Below are positions 1-5,771 of a DNA stretch of 5,771 nt, one piece after another (within the stretch, counting starts at the first letter, position 1; each line of letters opens with the position of its first letter). The notes under the pieces were generated by a model. The model was not told the origin of the DNA. It saw nothing but the letters and a program-made list of their open reading frames with translations, and ran no database searches. The position numbers and the translations under genes are program-made. The DNA is from Oscillospiraceae bacterium (GTDB lineage Bacteria; Bacillota; Clostridia; Oscillospirales; Oscillospiraceae): positions 1-5,771 of the forward strand of contig JAISFB010000142.1 in the NCBI GenBank assembly GCA_031263805.1. The letters run 5' to 3'.

Positions 1-711
1 GCCCTGCATAAGCGCCGCCGACACGTAGGGCTTCGCCCAGGCGGGAATGTCGCCGTCGTCATAAAAACCGGTGCGGGTTATGCCGTCAAGCGTCTCGGAA
101 TCGGCGATTTTGAGGCACATCGCCAAAAACTCTCCGCGCGTCACGGTCTCGCCGGGGCGGAAGAAATACTCGTCCCCAAGCTTCTCACCCGTAAAGACTC
201 CGCGCTCAGAGAGGACGAGCGCCGCGTAATGCGCCGAGGAATGTTCCAATGAATCGTCCATATCGGCGTAAGTCGTTTTGACCGACTGCTTTTTGATAGC
301 TACAGAGACCCGGGCGCTCGCCGAGACCCCGCCGTTCGAGTCCACCGCCACATAAGAGAACGTATCGCGCCCCTTGGACTTTTCCGACGGCGTGTAGATG
401 AATTCTGAATTGTCGCACGGCGTTACGGAGCCTTTTTTCGGGACCTCCGTGATTTCAAAGGTCACGTTGTCGCCGTCGGGGTCGAAGGCCTTGAAGCGGC
501 CCGTCAGCGCGACGCCGCGGAACGTCGTGTATTCGAGGTTTTCGGCGATCGGCGCTGAGTTCGCCCCGGCGCTTATCTCCATCGTCGCGCCGCTCGCGAG
601 GGCGGCGGCGCCGAAAGAGCAGGCCGAAACGGCGGCCAGCAGCAGTGTGACGGTGTTTCTGATTCGGGTCCGGCTTCTGATTCGGGTCGGATTTTGGCTT
701 TGGCTTTTCAT
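1..711 (-). CDS. SLH-domain surface protein with cadherin-like domain, N-terminal 237 residues (3' end outside window)
   Basis: The frame is open from an ATG at 711-709 to the window edge, giving 237 residues without a stop. The start is supported by GGAGG nine bases upstream. Residues 1-39 look like a long signal peptide: an Arg-rich n-region (about 2-18), a hydrophobic stretch (about 21-38) and an ALA|S cleavage site near 39/40. A possible lipobox-like VSAC ends at Cys31, so a lipoprotein cannot be excluded. Residues about 52-139 resemble Big_9/cadherin-like extracellular domains (DPDGD at 77-81, then a YTP and a DTFSYVAVDSNGG motif). Residues about 146-205 form an SLH repeat with the VTRGEF motif at 190-195, and a second SLH repeat begins near 216 (FYDDGDIPAWAKPYV). 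SLH repeats anchor exported proteins to pyruvylated secondary cell-wall polymer. The protein is therefore inferred to be a wall-anchored surface protein; its specific function is unknown and the C-terminal part is not visible. Confidence 0.9.
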   Translation of the reverse strand, partial: MKSQSQNPTRIRSRTRIRNTVTLLLAAVSACSFGAAALASGATMEISAGANSAPIAENLEYTTFRGVALTGRFKAFDPDGDNVTFEITEVPKKGSVTPCDNSEFIYTPSEKSKGRDTFSYVAVDSNGGVSASARVSVAIKKQSVKTTYADMDDSLEHSSAHYAALVLSERGVFTGEKLGDEYFFRPGETVTRGEFLAMCLKIADSETLDGITRTGFYDDGDIPAWAKPYVSAALMQG

Positions 712-720
712 AACGTATAT

Positions 721-725
721 CCTCC
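721..725 (-). promoter_or_regulatory. Ribosome binding site of the downstream SLH gene
   Basis: GGAGG on the minus strand, nine bases before the ATG at 711-709. It fixes the start of the signal-peptide-bearing SLH protein in preference to the internal ATG at residue 44. Confidence 0.8.
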
Positions 726-768
726 GGATTGGTTTGATTGGCGTTGATGTGACGCTATTTTTTGCGTA

Positions 769-823
769 TTCGCGGAAATTATTCCTGTACTGCGAATTTC
801 GCGGAATTTCGTGGAATTTCGCG
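769..823. repeat. 10-bp tandem repeat in the leader of the SLH gene
   Basis: Three head-to-tail 10-bp units, GAATTTCGCG, GAATTTCGTG and GAATTTCGCG, fill 794-823 on the plus strand. TTCGCGGAA at 798-806 recurs at 769-777, giving a further imperfect copy. The array lies between the uvrA terminator and the start of the SLH gene, so it occupies the probable promoter or 5' leader. A period of 10 bp puts each unit on the same face of the helix, which would suit cooperative protein binding, but no regulator is known from the sequence. A weak AATAAT (-10-like) lies within the same stretch on the minus strand without a convincing -35. Confidence 0.6.
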
Positions 824-851
824 CGCAAAAAGAGCCGCTTACGGCGGCTCT
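822..851 (-). terminator. Rho-independent terminator of uvrA
   Basis: On the minus strand, AGAGCCGC (851-844) pairs perfectly with GCGGCTCT (838-831) around a 5-base loop, and the hairpin runs straight into TTTT (830-827). It sits 46 bases past the uvrA stop, the right place and orientation to end the uvrA transcript and to separate it from the SLH gene that follows in the same direction. Confidence 0.85.
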
Positions 852-896
852 CTCGGACGATATGGCGCGGTGCGGCGGGCTGCCGGGCGGCGGCGA

Positions 897-3806
897 TCAA
901 TTTTTCAGGACTTTTTTCAAAAACGCGCCCGTATAGCTCCGCTCGCAAGCCGCGCACGCCTCGGGCGTGCCTTCAAACACGATCTCCCCGCCCTTGTCGC
1001 CGCCCTCCGGGCCGAGGTCGATGATGTGGTCGGCTGTTTTTATGACGTCTAAGTTGTGCTCTATGACTATGACGGTGTTTTTCGCCTCCACGAATTTGCG
1101 CAAGACCTCGACGAGGCGGTGGACGTCGGCGGTGTGAAGCCCCGTTGTCGGTTCGTCGAGCACATAGAGCGTGTTGCCGGTGCCGCGTTTTGACAGCTCT
1201 GTAGCCAGCTTTACGCGCTGCGCCTCGCCGCCGGAAAGCGTCGTGGACGATTGCCCGAGCTTGATATAGCCCAGCCCGACGTCTACGAGCGTGTCGAGCT
1301 TCGTCTTTATTTTCGGCAGATTCTCGAAAAACGCCGCGCCCTCCTCGACGGTCATATCGAGGACCTCGCTTATGTTCTTGCCCTTGTAGCGGACCTCGAG
1401 CGTTTCCCGGTTATAGCGCTTCCCGTGGCAAACGTCGCACGGGACATAGATATCGGGCAGGAAGTGCATTTCGATTTTTATGAGCCCGTCGCCGGCGCAC
1501 GCCTCGCACCGCCCGCCGCGTACGTTGAAGCTGAAGCGCCCGGCGCCGTAGCCGCGCGATTTGGAGTCCTGCGTCGCGGCGAACAGCTCTCGTATGTCGT
1601 TGAAAACGCCCGTATACGTCGCGGGGTTTGAGCGCGGGGTGCGGCCTATCGGGGACTGGTCTATATTTATCACCTTGTCGAGGTATTCCATACCGTATAT
1701 TGCCTCGTGCGCGCCGGGGCGTATTTTCACGCGGCCGAGCACCGCCGCGAGGGCTTTGTAGACGACCTCGTTGACAAGCGACGACTTGCCGCTGCCCGAC
1801 ACGCCCGTGACGGCCGTCATAACGCCCAACGGGATATTCAGGCTGATGTTTTTGAGGTTGTTCTCGCTCGCGCGGATCACCTTCAGGTTCTTGCCCGTCC
1901 CCTTCCGCCGCGGCGACGGGACGGGGATTTGCTTGATTCCCGATAAATACTGCCCGGTAACGGAGCGCTCGCACGCCTTTATATCGTCCGCCGTGCCGAC
2001 GGCGACGATCTCGCCGCCGTGTATGCCCGCGCCGGGGCCGACGTCCACGATGTAGTCGGCGGCGAGCATCGTTTCCTCGTCGTGCTCGACGACGAGCAGC
2101 GTGTTGCCAAGGTCGCGCAGGCGCCCGAGCGTCGCGAGAAGCTTCGCGTTGTCGCGCTGGTGCAGGCCTATCGACGGCTCGTCGAGAATATAGAGCACGC
2201 CCATCAGTGACGAGCCTATCTGCGTCGCGAGGCGTATGCGCTGAGCCTCGCCGCCGGACAGGCTTCCCGCGCGGCGGCTCATCGTCAGGTATTCCAGCCC
2301 CACGCTGCGCAGGAAGCCGAGGCGTTCGCGTATTTCTTTGAGAATACGGTCGCCTATCATCGCTTCTTTGGGCGTCAATTGCAGCTCGTTCATAAAATCC
2401 AGCGCCGAGACTACCGACTTCTGCGCGAAATCGTCGATGCTTATCCCGCCGACGGTCACGGCCAAAACCTCTTTTTTCAGCCGCTTTCCGCCGCACGAGG
2501 GGCACGGGTGCTCGGACATCGACTGCTCCAGCTCCCAGCGCATCGCGGAGGACTGCGTTTCCTTATACCGGCGCTCTAAATTGTTCACGATGCCCTCGAA
2601 AGCCTGGCGGAATGTGCCGCGGCCGGACTTTTTATTCTCGGGCGCTTCCTCGTTGCTGTAATATGTATCGATCGAGGCGCTGTATTTTACGCCGCCGCCG
2701 CTCGTATGGTCGTAGTCCAGCGTGAGCTTTTCGCCCTTCGTGCCGTACAGTATGACGTCTAACGCGCCGGGGGGCAGGTCTTTTACCGGCGTGTCGAGCG
2801 TAAAATGATATTTTTTCGCCAAGGAGCGGAAGTACATCAAGGATATACCGCCGCCGCGCGAGCTGCCGCCGCCCCAGCCGGACGCTATGATCGCGCCGTC
2901 GGCTATCGACAGGGATTTATTAGGGATTATAAGGTCGGGATCGACGCGGAGCTGTATCCCGAGACCCGTGCAGTCCGGGCACGCCCCATACGGATTGTTG
3001 AACGAAAACATACGCGGCGTAAGCTCTTCGATGGAAACGCCGCAGTCCTCACAGGCATAATTTTGGGAAAACAGCAGCTCGCGCCCCTCGTCCGAAATAT
3101 CCGCTATGACGAGGCCGCCGGACAGCGCCGCCGCGGTTTCGACGGAGTCCGTGAGACGGCTCACTATGTCCTCGCGTATCACAAGACGGTCTATGATTAT
3201 CTCGATATTGTGCTTTTTGTTCTTGTCGAGCTTGATTTCCTCCGACAGGTCGTAAACGCTGCCGTCGGCGCGGACGCGGACGTAGCCGGACTTTCGCGCG
3301 TCCTCAAAGACCTTTTGATATTCTCCCTTGCGGGCGCGCACGACGGGCGCGAGTATTTGCACGCGCGTCGTCTCCGGCAGCTCCATAATCTGATCGATTA
3401 TCTGGTCTATCGACTGCTGCTTTATCTCTTTTCCGCAGACGGGGCAGTGCGGGATGCCGATACGCGCCCACAGCAGGCGCAGGTAATCGTAGATTTCAGT
3501 TACGGTGCCGACGGTGCTGCGCGGGTTGCGGGACGTTGTTTTCTGGTCTATCGAGATCGCGGGGGACAGCCCTTCTATATAATCCACGTCCGGCTTTTCC
3601 ATCTGCCCGAGAAATTGCCGCGCGTAGGACGACAGCGACTCGACGTAGCGCCGCTGCCCCTCCGCGTATATCGTATCGAACGCGAGCGAGGATTTTCCGC
3701 TGCCCGAAATACCCGTCATAACGACGAGCTTGTCCCGCGGAATTTCAACGTCGATGTTTTTCAGGTTATTTTCGCGCGCGCCTTTGATGAATAATTTATC
3801 TTGCAA
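897..3806 (-). CDS. uvrA: UvrABC excinuclease subunit A (DNA damage-sensing ABC ATPase)
   Basis: Cytoplasmic damage-recognition ATPase of nucleotide excision repair; UvrA dimers find lesions and load UvrB. The 969-residue protein is full length for the family (usually about 940-960). First ABC half: Walker [10 protein letters not shown] (32-40), signature [12 protein letters not shown] (516-527) and Walker B/D-loop [12 protein letters not shown] (538-549). Second half: Walker [10 protein letters not shown] (668-676), signature [12 protein letters not shown] (from 857) and [12 protein letters not shown] (from 880). Six CxxC pairs that can form the three zinc sites are intact: 121/124 with 435/438, 252/255 with 276/279, and 768/771 with 790/793. 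The start is a TTG preceded nine bases upstream by AGGAGG; the N-terminus then aligns with known UvrA ([12 protein letters not shown]), and no ATG is available in that position. A Gly-rich segment lies at 310-320. The stop is TGA, followed by a clear terminator. No uvrB or uvrC is adjacent in this window. Confidence 0.98.
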   Translation of the reverse strand: MQDKLFIKGARENNLKNIDVEIPRDKLVVMTGISGSGKSSLAFDTIYAEGQRRYVESLSSYARQFLGQMEKPDVDYIEGLSPAISIDQKTTSRNPRSTVGTVTEIYDYLRLLWARIGIPHCPVCGKEIKQQSIDQIIDQIMELPETTRVQILAPVVRARKGEYQKVFEDARKSGYVRVRADGSVYDLSEEIKLDKNKKHNIEIIIDRLVIREDIVSRLTDSVETAAALSGGLVIADISDEGRELLFSQNYACEDCGVSIEELTPRMFSFNNPYGACPDCTGLGIQLRVDPDLIIPNKSLSIADGAIIASGWGGGSSRGGGISLMYFRSLAKKYHFTLDTPVKDLPPGALDVILYGTKGEKLTLDYDHTSGGGVKYSASIDTYYSNEEAPENKKSGRGTFRQAFEGIVNNLERRYKETQSSAMRWELEQSMSEHPCPSCGGKRLKKEVLAVTVGGISIDDFAQKSVVSALDFMNELQLTPKEAMIGDRILKEIRERLGFLRSVGLEYLTMSRRAGSLSGGEAQRIRLATQIGSSLMGVLYILDEPSIGLHQRDNAKLLATLGRLRDLGNTLLVVEHDEETMLAADYIVDVGPGAGIHGGEIVAVGTADDIKACERSVTGQYLSGIKQIPVPSPRRKGTGKNLKVIRASENNLKNISLNIPLGVMTAVTGVSGSGKSSLVNEVVYKALAAVLGRVKIRPGAHEAIYGMEYLDKVINIDQSPIGRTPRSNPATYTGVFNDIRELFAATQDSKSRGYGAGRFSFNVRGGRCEACAGDGLIKIEMHFLPDIYVPCDVCHGKRYNRETLEVRYKGKNISEVLDMTVEEGAAFFENLPKIKTKLDTLVDVGLGYIKLGQSSTTLSGGEAQRVKLATELSKRGTGNTLYVLDEPTTGLHTADVHRLVEVLRKFVEAKNTVIVIEHNLDVIKTADHIIDLGPEGGDKGGEIVFEGTPEACAACERSYTGAFLKKVLKN

Positions 3807-3815
3807 TTCAGTATG

Positions 3816-3821
3816 CCTCCT
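3816..3821 (-). promoter_or_regulatory. Ribosome binding site that decides the TTG start of uvrA
   Basis: AGGAGG, a full six-base Shine-Dalgarno core, lies nine bases before TTG at 3806-3804. No ATG or GTG is available in frame at this spacing, so the site supports TTG initiation. I could not find a convincing -10/-35 pair directly upstream. Confidence 0.8.
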
Positions 3822-3854
3822 GTATCTTAATGCGCAATGCGGGGATGCACTTTG

Positions 3855-3960
3855 CTGCGGTTCCGCAGGGGAAATTTAGCATCCTCGGGCGGCAAAGCCG
3901 CCCTGCGGCAAATCTCGCTTGCGCTCGATATTGACGCCGCGGTTGCGGCGGCGTCCGCCG
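3855..3960. repeat. GC-rich inverted-repeat cluster between gap and uvrA (REP-like)
   Basis: Several strong hairpins occur in about 105 bp: CTGCGG/CCGCAG (3855-3860 with 3863-3868), GGGCGGC/GCCGCCC (3887-3893 with 3897-3903, AAA loop) and GACGCCGC/GCGGCGTC (3933-3940 with 3948-3955). The last overlaps an alternative, CGGCGG/CCGCCG (3946-3951 with 3955-3960). CCGCAGGG (3863-3870) can also pair with CCCTGCGG (3901-3908), so at least two folds compete. None is followed by a U-tract on either strand, so they are not classical terminators. The cluster could be a dispersed palindromic repeat, an mRNA 3'-end stabiliser for gap, or both. The small open frames crossing it look non-coding. Confidence 0.65.
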
Positions 3961-4000
3961 TGCGGCCGCTATGCTGTCATCGGGATGTATCTAGCGGGTT

Positions 4001-5029
4001 TTATGGGGTTGCGGTATGTATGGTGGTGCTGTCTGTGGCGATCATGTGCTTTAGGAGGTCGAGGGTTTTGCAGGAGTAGCCCCATTCGTTGTCGTACCAG
4101 GCGATTAGCTTTGCGAATGTATCTGTGAGCATAATGCCGGCGCCGGCGTCGAATATCGACGTGTGCTCGTCGTGGATAAAGTCGCTCGACACGACGGGGT
4201 CCTCCGTATAGCCTAAAATCCCTTTCATATACGTTTCGGAGGCGAGCTTCATTTCCGCGCAAATGTCCGCGTAGCTCGCGGGCGTTTCGAGATTCACCGT
4301 AAAATCGACGGCGGAGACGTTTATCGTCGGCACGCGCATAGACATCCCCGTCAGCCTTCCGCCCAGCGCGGGGATCACCTTTCCGACAGCCGTAGCCGCG
4401 CCCGTAGTGGACGGGATTATGTTCGCGGAAAACGCCCGGCCGCCACGCCAATCCTTCTGCGAGGCGCCGTCAACCGTTTTCTGCGACGCCGTCGCCGCGT
4501 GAATGGTCGTAACCATTCCGGAGGCTACGCCCCAGCGGTCGTTTATTATTTTTGCCAAGGGCGCCAACGCGTTCGTCGTGCATGACGCGTTTGAGACGAT
4601 GTCCGTATCCGGCGTGTATTCCTTATTATTTACTCCCATAACAAACATCGGCGCGTCGTCTGACGGAGACGTGATTATGACTTTTTTCGCCCCCGCTCTG
4701 AGATGCGCCGAAGCCTTTTCAAGCGTCTTAAACTTCCCCGTCGCGTCGATGAGATACTCGACGCCGGCGGCTTCCCAGTCTATGGCCTCCGGGTCGCGGT
4801 TTGAAAAGCACGTGATCTCCCGTCCGCCTATTATTATGCCCTTGTCGGTGTGCCGCGTCTCGCGGTCAAGCCTTCCGTGTACGCTGTCGTATTTCAATAA
4901 ATAAGCCATATATTCGGGCTCTACGGTCGCGTTTATCGCCCGAATCTCAAGCTCCGGATATCGCGAGCACGCCCGCAATATCATACGTCCTATCCTGCCG
5001 AAGCCGGTTATGCCAATGCCTTTTACCAT
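4001..5029 (-). CDS. gap: Glyceraldehyde-3-phosphate dehydrogenase, type I (possibly NADP-using)
   Basis: Cytoplasmic phosphorylating GAPDH, which interconverts glyceraldehyde-3-phosphate and 1,3-bisphosphoglycerate in glycolysis or gluconeogenesis. The 342-residue protein has the Rossmann motif GFGRIGR (9-15), the active site SNASCTTN with catalytic Cys150, the base His177 (in TTIHAAT), the phosphate-binding region STTGAA (207-212), and the C-terminal WYDNEWGYS (311-319). The cofactor-selecting Asp that normally follows AIN is Ala34 (AINAT), and the usual Pro of the DGPS segment is Ala189 (DGAS). Both changes point towards relaxed or NADP specificity, as in GapB-type enzymes. The C-terminus carries a polar tail of about a dozen residues beyond the usual end. 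ATG is preceded by AAGGGAG at 7 bases and by a good promoter. Pgk and tpi, common neighbours, are not next to it. Confidence 0.97.
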   Translation of the reverse strand: MVKGIGITGFGRIGRMILRACSRYPELEIRAINATVEPEYMAYLLKYDSVHGRLDRETRHTDKGIIIGGREITCFSNRDPEAIDWEAAGVEYLIDATGKFKTLEKASAHLRAGAKKVIITSPSDDAPMFVMGVNNKEYTPDTDIVSNASCTTNALAPLAKIINDRWGVASGMVTTIHAATASQKTVDGASQKDWRGGRAFSANIIPSTTGAATAVGKVIPALGGRLTGMSMRVPTINVSAVDFTVNLETPASYADICAEMKLASETYMKGILGYTEDPVVSSDFIHDEHTSIFDAGAGIMLTDTFAKLIAWYDNEWGYSCKTLDLLKHMIATDSTTIHTATP

Positions 5030-5036
5030 TTTCGCG

Positions 5037-5043
5037 CTCCCTT
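5037..5043 (-). promoter_or_regulatory. Ribosome binding site of gap
   Basis: AAGGGAG on the minus strand, seven bases before the ATG at 5029-5027; good complementarity and ideal spacing. Confidence 0.8.
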
Positions 5044-5073
5044 GCGAAGAAATAAAAAAACTCTATCCCATAC

Positions 5074-5102
5074 AGTATATCTTATTCGGAGCGAAAAAAC
5101 AA
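5074..5102 (-). promoter_or_regulatory. Sigma-A-type promoter of gap
   Basis: On the minus strand, TTGTTT (5102-5097) is followed after exactly 17 bases by TATACT (5079-5074), which matches the -10 consensus at five of six positions. The expected start of transcription is near 5067, giving a leader of about 38 bases that contains the ribosome binding site. The stretch is markedly AT-rich compared with its surroundings. This is the most convincing promoter in the window and implies that gap is transcribed independently of the SLH gene upstream. Confidence 0.75.
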
Positions 5103-5133
5103 ATCCTTTTTCAAAGGCGCGGCGCCGCCGCGC
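5094..5133 (-). terminator. Possible terminator downstream of the SLH gene, overlapping the gap promoter
   Basis: On the minus strand a GC-only hairpin, GCGCGGC/GCCGCGC (5133-5127 with 5123-5117, 3-base loop), is followed at once by a weaker one, CCTTT/AAAGG (5117-5113 with 5109-5105), and then by a T-rich run, ATTTGTTTTTT (5104-5094). The T-run also supplies the -35 hexamer of the gap promoter. The second stem is short, and the strong stem is separated from the T-run, so this is a moderate call. Confidence 0.4.
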
Positions 5134-5194
5134 GCACGCGCTTTAATTTAAGCCGTGGCGCGGGATGGTTCACATCGGGAGTGGTGCGGACATC

Positions 5195-5212
5195 GGAGCG
5201 CGTCCGCGCTCC
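5195..5212. repeat. Inverted repeat after the SLH gene stop
   Basis: GGAGCGCG and CGCGCTCC form a perfect palindromic stem with a 2-base centre (in practice 7 bp with a 4-base loop), 20 bases beyond the stop of the SLH gene. It has no U-tract on either strand, so it may be an mRNA 3'-end structure rather than an intrinsic terminator. Confidence 0.55.
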
Positions 5213-5232
5213 ACATGCGTTTGTTTTTGTCG

Positions 5233-5771
5233 TTACGCTTCTTCCTCGTCGGGTTCAACATCTCCGGCCATAGCCAAAATGAATCTGTGCAGCATGGCCG
5301 CGACCTCGGCGCGGGTGGCTTCGCCTTTCGGGTCAAACAAGTTGTTGGGCTTGCCGGAGATAATGCCCGCACGGTAACAGGCTTCTACCGCCGCTCTCGC
5401 ATAATCCGAAACGGCGTTATCGTCGCTGAAGGCCGCGTATTCCCGTAGCGCCGCGAGGGGCAATCCTTTGTACTCCGCGTAGCGTGTAAGGATAACCGCC
5501 AAGTCTTGCCGCGTGATGTTCGCGTCCGGGGCGAATCTGCCGCCGCCTACGCCGCCGACGATTTCATTTTCGGCAGCCCACGCCACGGCGTCGGAATAGT
5601 ATTTGCCGAGCAGAACATCCTCGAAACGCTCCGCTGGTTTCTCGTCGGTATGGGACGCATCCCCAATTCTCAATTCTCCACTCTCCATTCTCAATTGCTC
5701 TTCCGCGCAGCGGAAGAGCACAGTCACGATCATGCCGCGCGTCGCCTGCGCGTTCGGGCTGAATTTGTCCG
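5233..5771 (-). CDS. SLH-domain surface protein, C-terminal 178 residues (5' end outside window)
   Basis: The frame is open from the right window edge (first whole codon at 5769-5767) to TAA at 5235-5233. The visible part consists of SLH repeats: the tail of one (FSPNAQATRGMIVTVLFR, visible residues 3-20), a complete one at about 49-100 (FEDV, YYSDAVAWAAENEIVGG, RFAPD, ITRQD), and another at about 111-165 (FSDDNAVSDYARAAVEACYRAGIISG, LFDP, ATRAE). The TR-acid motif after each repeat is the part known to contact cell-wall polymer. The protein ends with an acidic tail (DVEPDEEEA). A C-terminal SLH array implies an exported, wall-anchored protein whose functional N-terminal region lies outside this window. 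The Met encoded at 5733-5731 lies inside an SLH repeat and is not the start. Oddly, the linker between the first two visible repeats (about 23-48) is lengthened by a repeat element. Confidence 0.92.
   Translation of the reverse strand, partial: DKFSPNAQATRGMIVTVLFRCAEEQLRMESGELRIGDASHTDEKPAERFEDVLLGKYYSDAVAWAAENEIVGGVGGGRFAPDANITRQDLAVILTRYAEYKGLPLAALREYAAFSDDNAVSDYARAAVEACYRAGIISGKPNNLFDPKGEATRAEVAAMLHRFILAMAGDVEPDEEEA
5658..5692. repeat. Degenerate 7-bp tandem repeat inside the SLH gene (five units)
   Basis: On the minus strand five consecutive heptamers read GAGAATG, GAGAGTG, GAGAATT, GAGAATT, GGGGATG. They are translated in frame as RMESGELRIGDA within the linker between two SLH repeats. 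The composition (A/G-only purine strand with few T) is unlike the surrounding GC-rich codons. This looks like a short tandem element of the kind usually found between genes. Confidence 0.75.
5697..5719. repeat. Perfect 10-bp inverted repeat inside the SLH gene
   Basis: GCTCTTCCGC (5697-5706) and GCGGAAGAGC (5710-5719) are perfect reverse complements around the 3-base centre GCA. The hairpin lies four bases from the heptamer array and is translated as LFRCAEEQ at the end of an SLH repeat. A perfect 10-bp stem within coding sequence is unusual and suggests it belongs to the same inserted element. Confidence 0.75.

Noticed and set aside
769..823. CRISPR-like array
   Set aside because: Units are only 10 bp and directly abut; there are no spacers.
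398..1024. Plus-strand open frame across the SLH gene 5' end and the uvrA 3' end
   Set aside because: It runs antisense through a signal peptide gene, a terminator and uvrA; no family resemblance.
1411..2505. Minus-strand open frame (364 residues) in another frame within uvrA
   Set aside because: Arg-rich off-frame translation fully inside uvrA with no domain; an effect of GC-biased codon positions.
2805..3794. Long plus-strand open frame (329 residues) opposite uvrA
   Set aside because: Antisense shadow of the uvrA frame in GC-rich DNA; low-complexity Ala/Arg-rich translation, no recognisable domain, and uvrA on the other strand is beyond doubt.
3822..3836. TAAGAT as a -10 box for uvrA
   Set aside because: It lies only three bases before the Shine-Dalgarno, so transcripts would start inside or after the ribosome binding site, and no -35 is present at 16-18 bases.
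3837..4128. Two small plus-strand open frames in the gap-uvrA spacer
   Set aside because: They translate through the palindromic repeats and into the gap 3' end; no ribosome binding site or domain seen.
5731..5733. ATG as the start of the right-hand SLH protein
   Set aside because: The frame stays open upstream to the window edge, and the residues before it (FSPNAQATRG) belong to the same SLH repeat, so the Met is internal.

Overview
All four protein-coding genes in this window lie on the minus strand. Read in the direction of transcription (right to left) they are: the 3' end of a gene for an S-layer-homology (SLH) protein (5771 to 5233), a complete type I glyceraldehyde-3-phosphate dehydrogenase gene (5029 to 4001), a complete uvrA (3806 to 897), and the 5' part of a second SLH-protein gene (711 to 1). 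The high-GC DNA, SLH cell-surface proteins, strong GGAGG-type ribosome binding sites, a TTG start and a UvrA with all three zinc sites together suggest a GC-rich, Gram-positive-type bacterium, most likely a clostridial (Oscillospirales-like) gut or environmental Firmicute. This placement is inferred from style, not from a marker gene.

Right part (5030-5771): the C-terminal SLH repeats of a surface protein, followed by 203 bp that hold hairpins, a probable terminator and the best promoter in the window (-35 TTGTTT, 17-bp spacer, -10 TATACT), which drives gap. The linker between two SLH repeats carries a foreign-looking composite: five degenerate 7-bp repeats next to a perfect 10-bp inverted repeat, all kept in frame.

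Middle (897-5029): gap and uvrA are separated by 197 bp filled with GC-rich inverted repeats and no classical U-tract terminator. The GAPDH has Ala where NAD-specific enzymes carry the conserved cofactor Asp, which suggests use of NADP(H). UvrA looks fully functional (two ABC cassettes, three zinc sites) and stands alone without uvrB. It ends at a clear rho-independent terminator.

Left part (1-896): the 185-bp gap between uvrA and the second SLH gene contains the uvrA terminator and a helically phased 10-bp repeat (three tandem copies plus one partial) in the leader of the SLH gene. The SLH gene starts with an arginine-rich signal peptide encoded partly by an 18-bp duplication, then a cadherin/Ig-like (Big_9-type) domain and SLH repeats.

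The genes do not form one pathway: a glycolytic/gluconeogenic enzyme and a DNA-repair ATPase sit between two envelope-protein genes, each apparently with its own expression signals. I see no evidence for a new multi-gene system. The most notable items are the repeat-plus-hairpin element inside the SLH gene, the cofactor-site change in GAPDH, and the structured intergenic regions.
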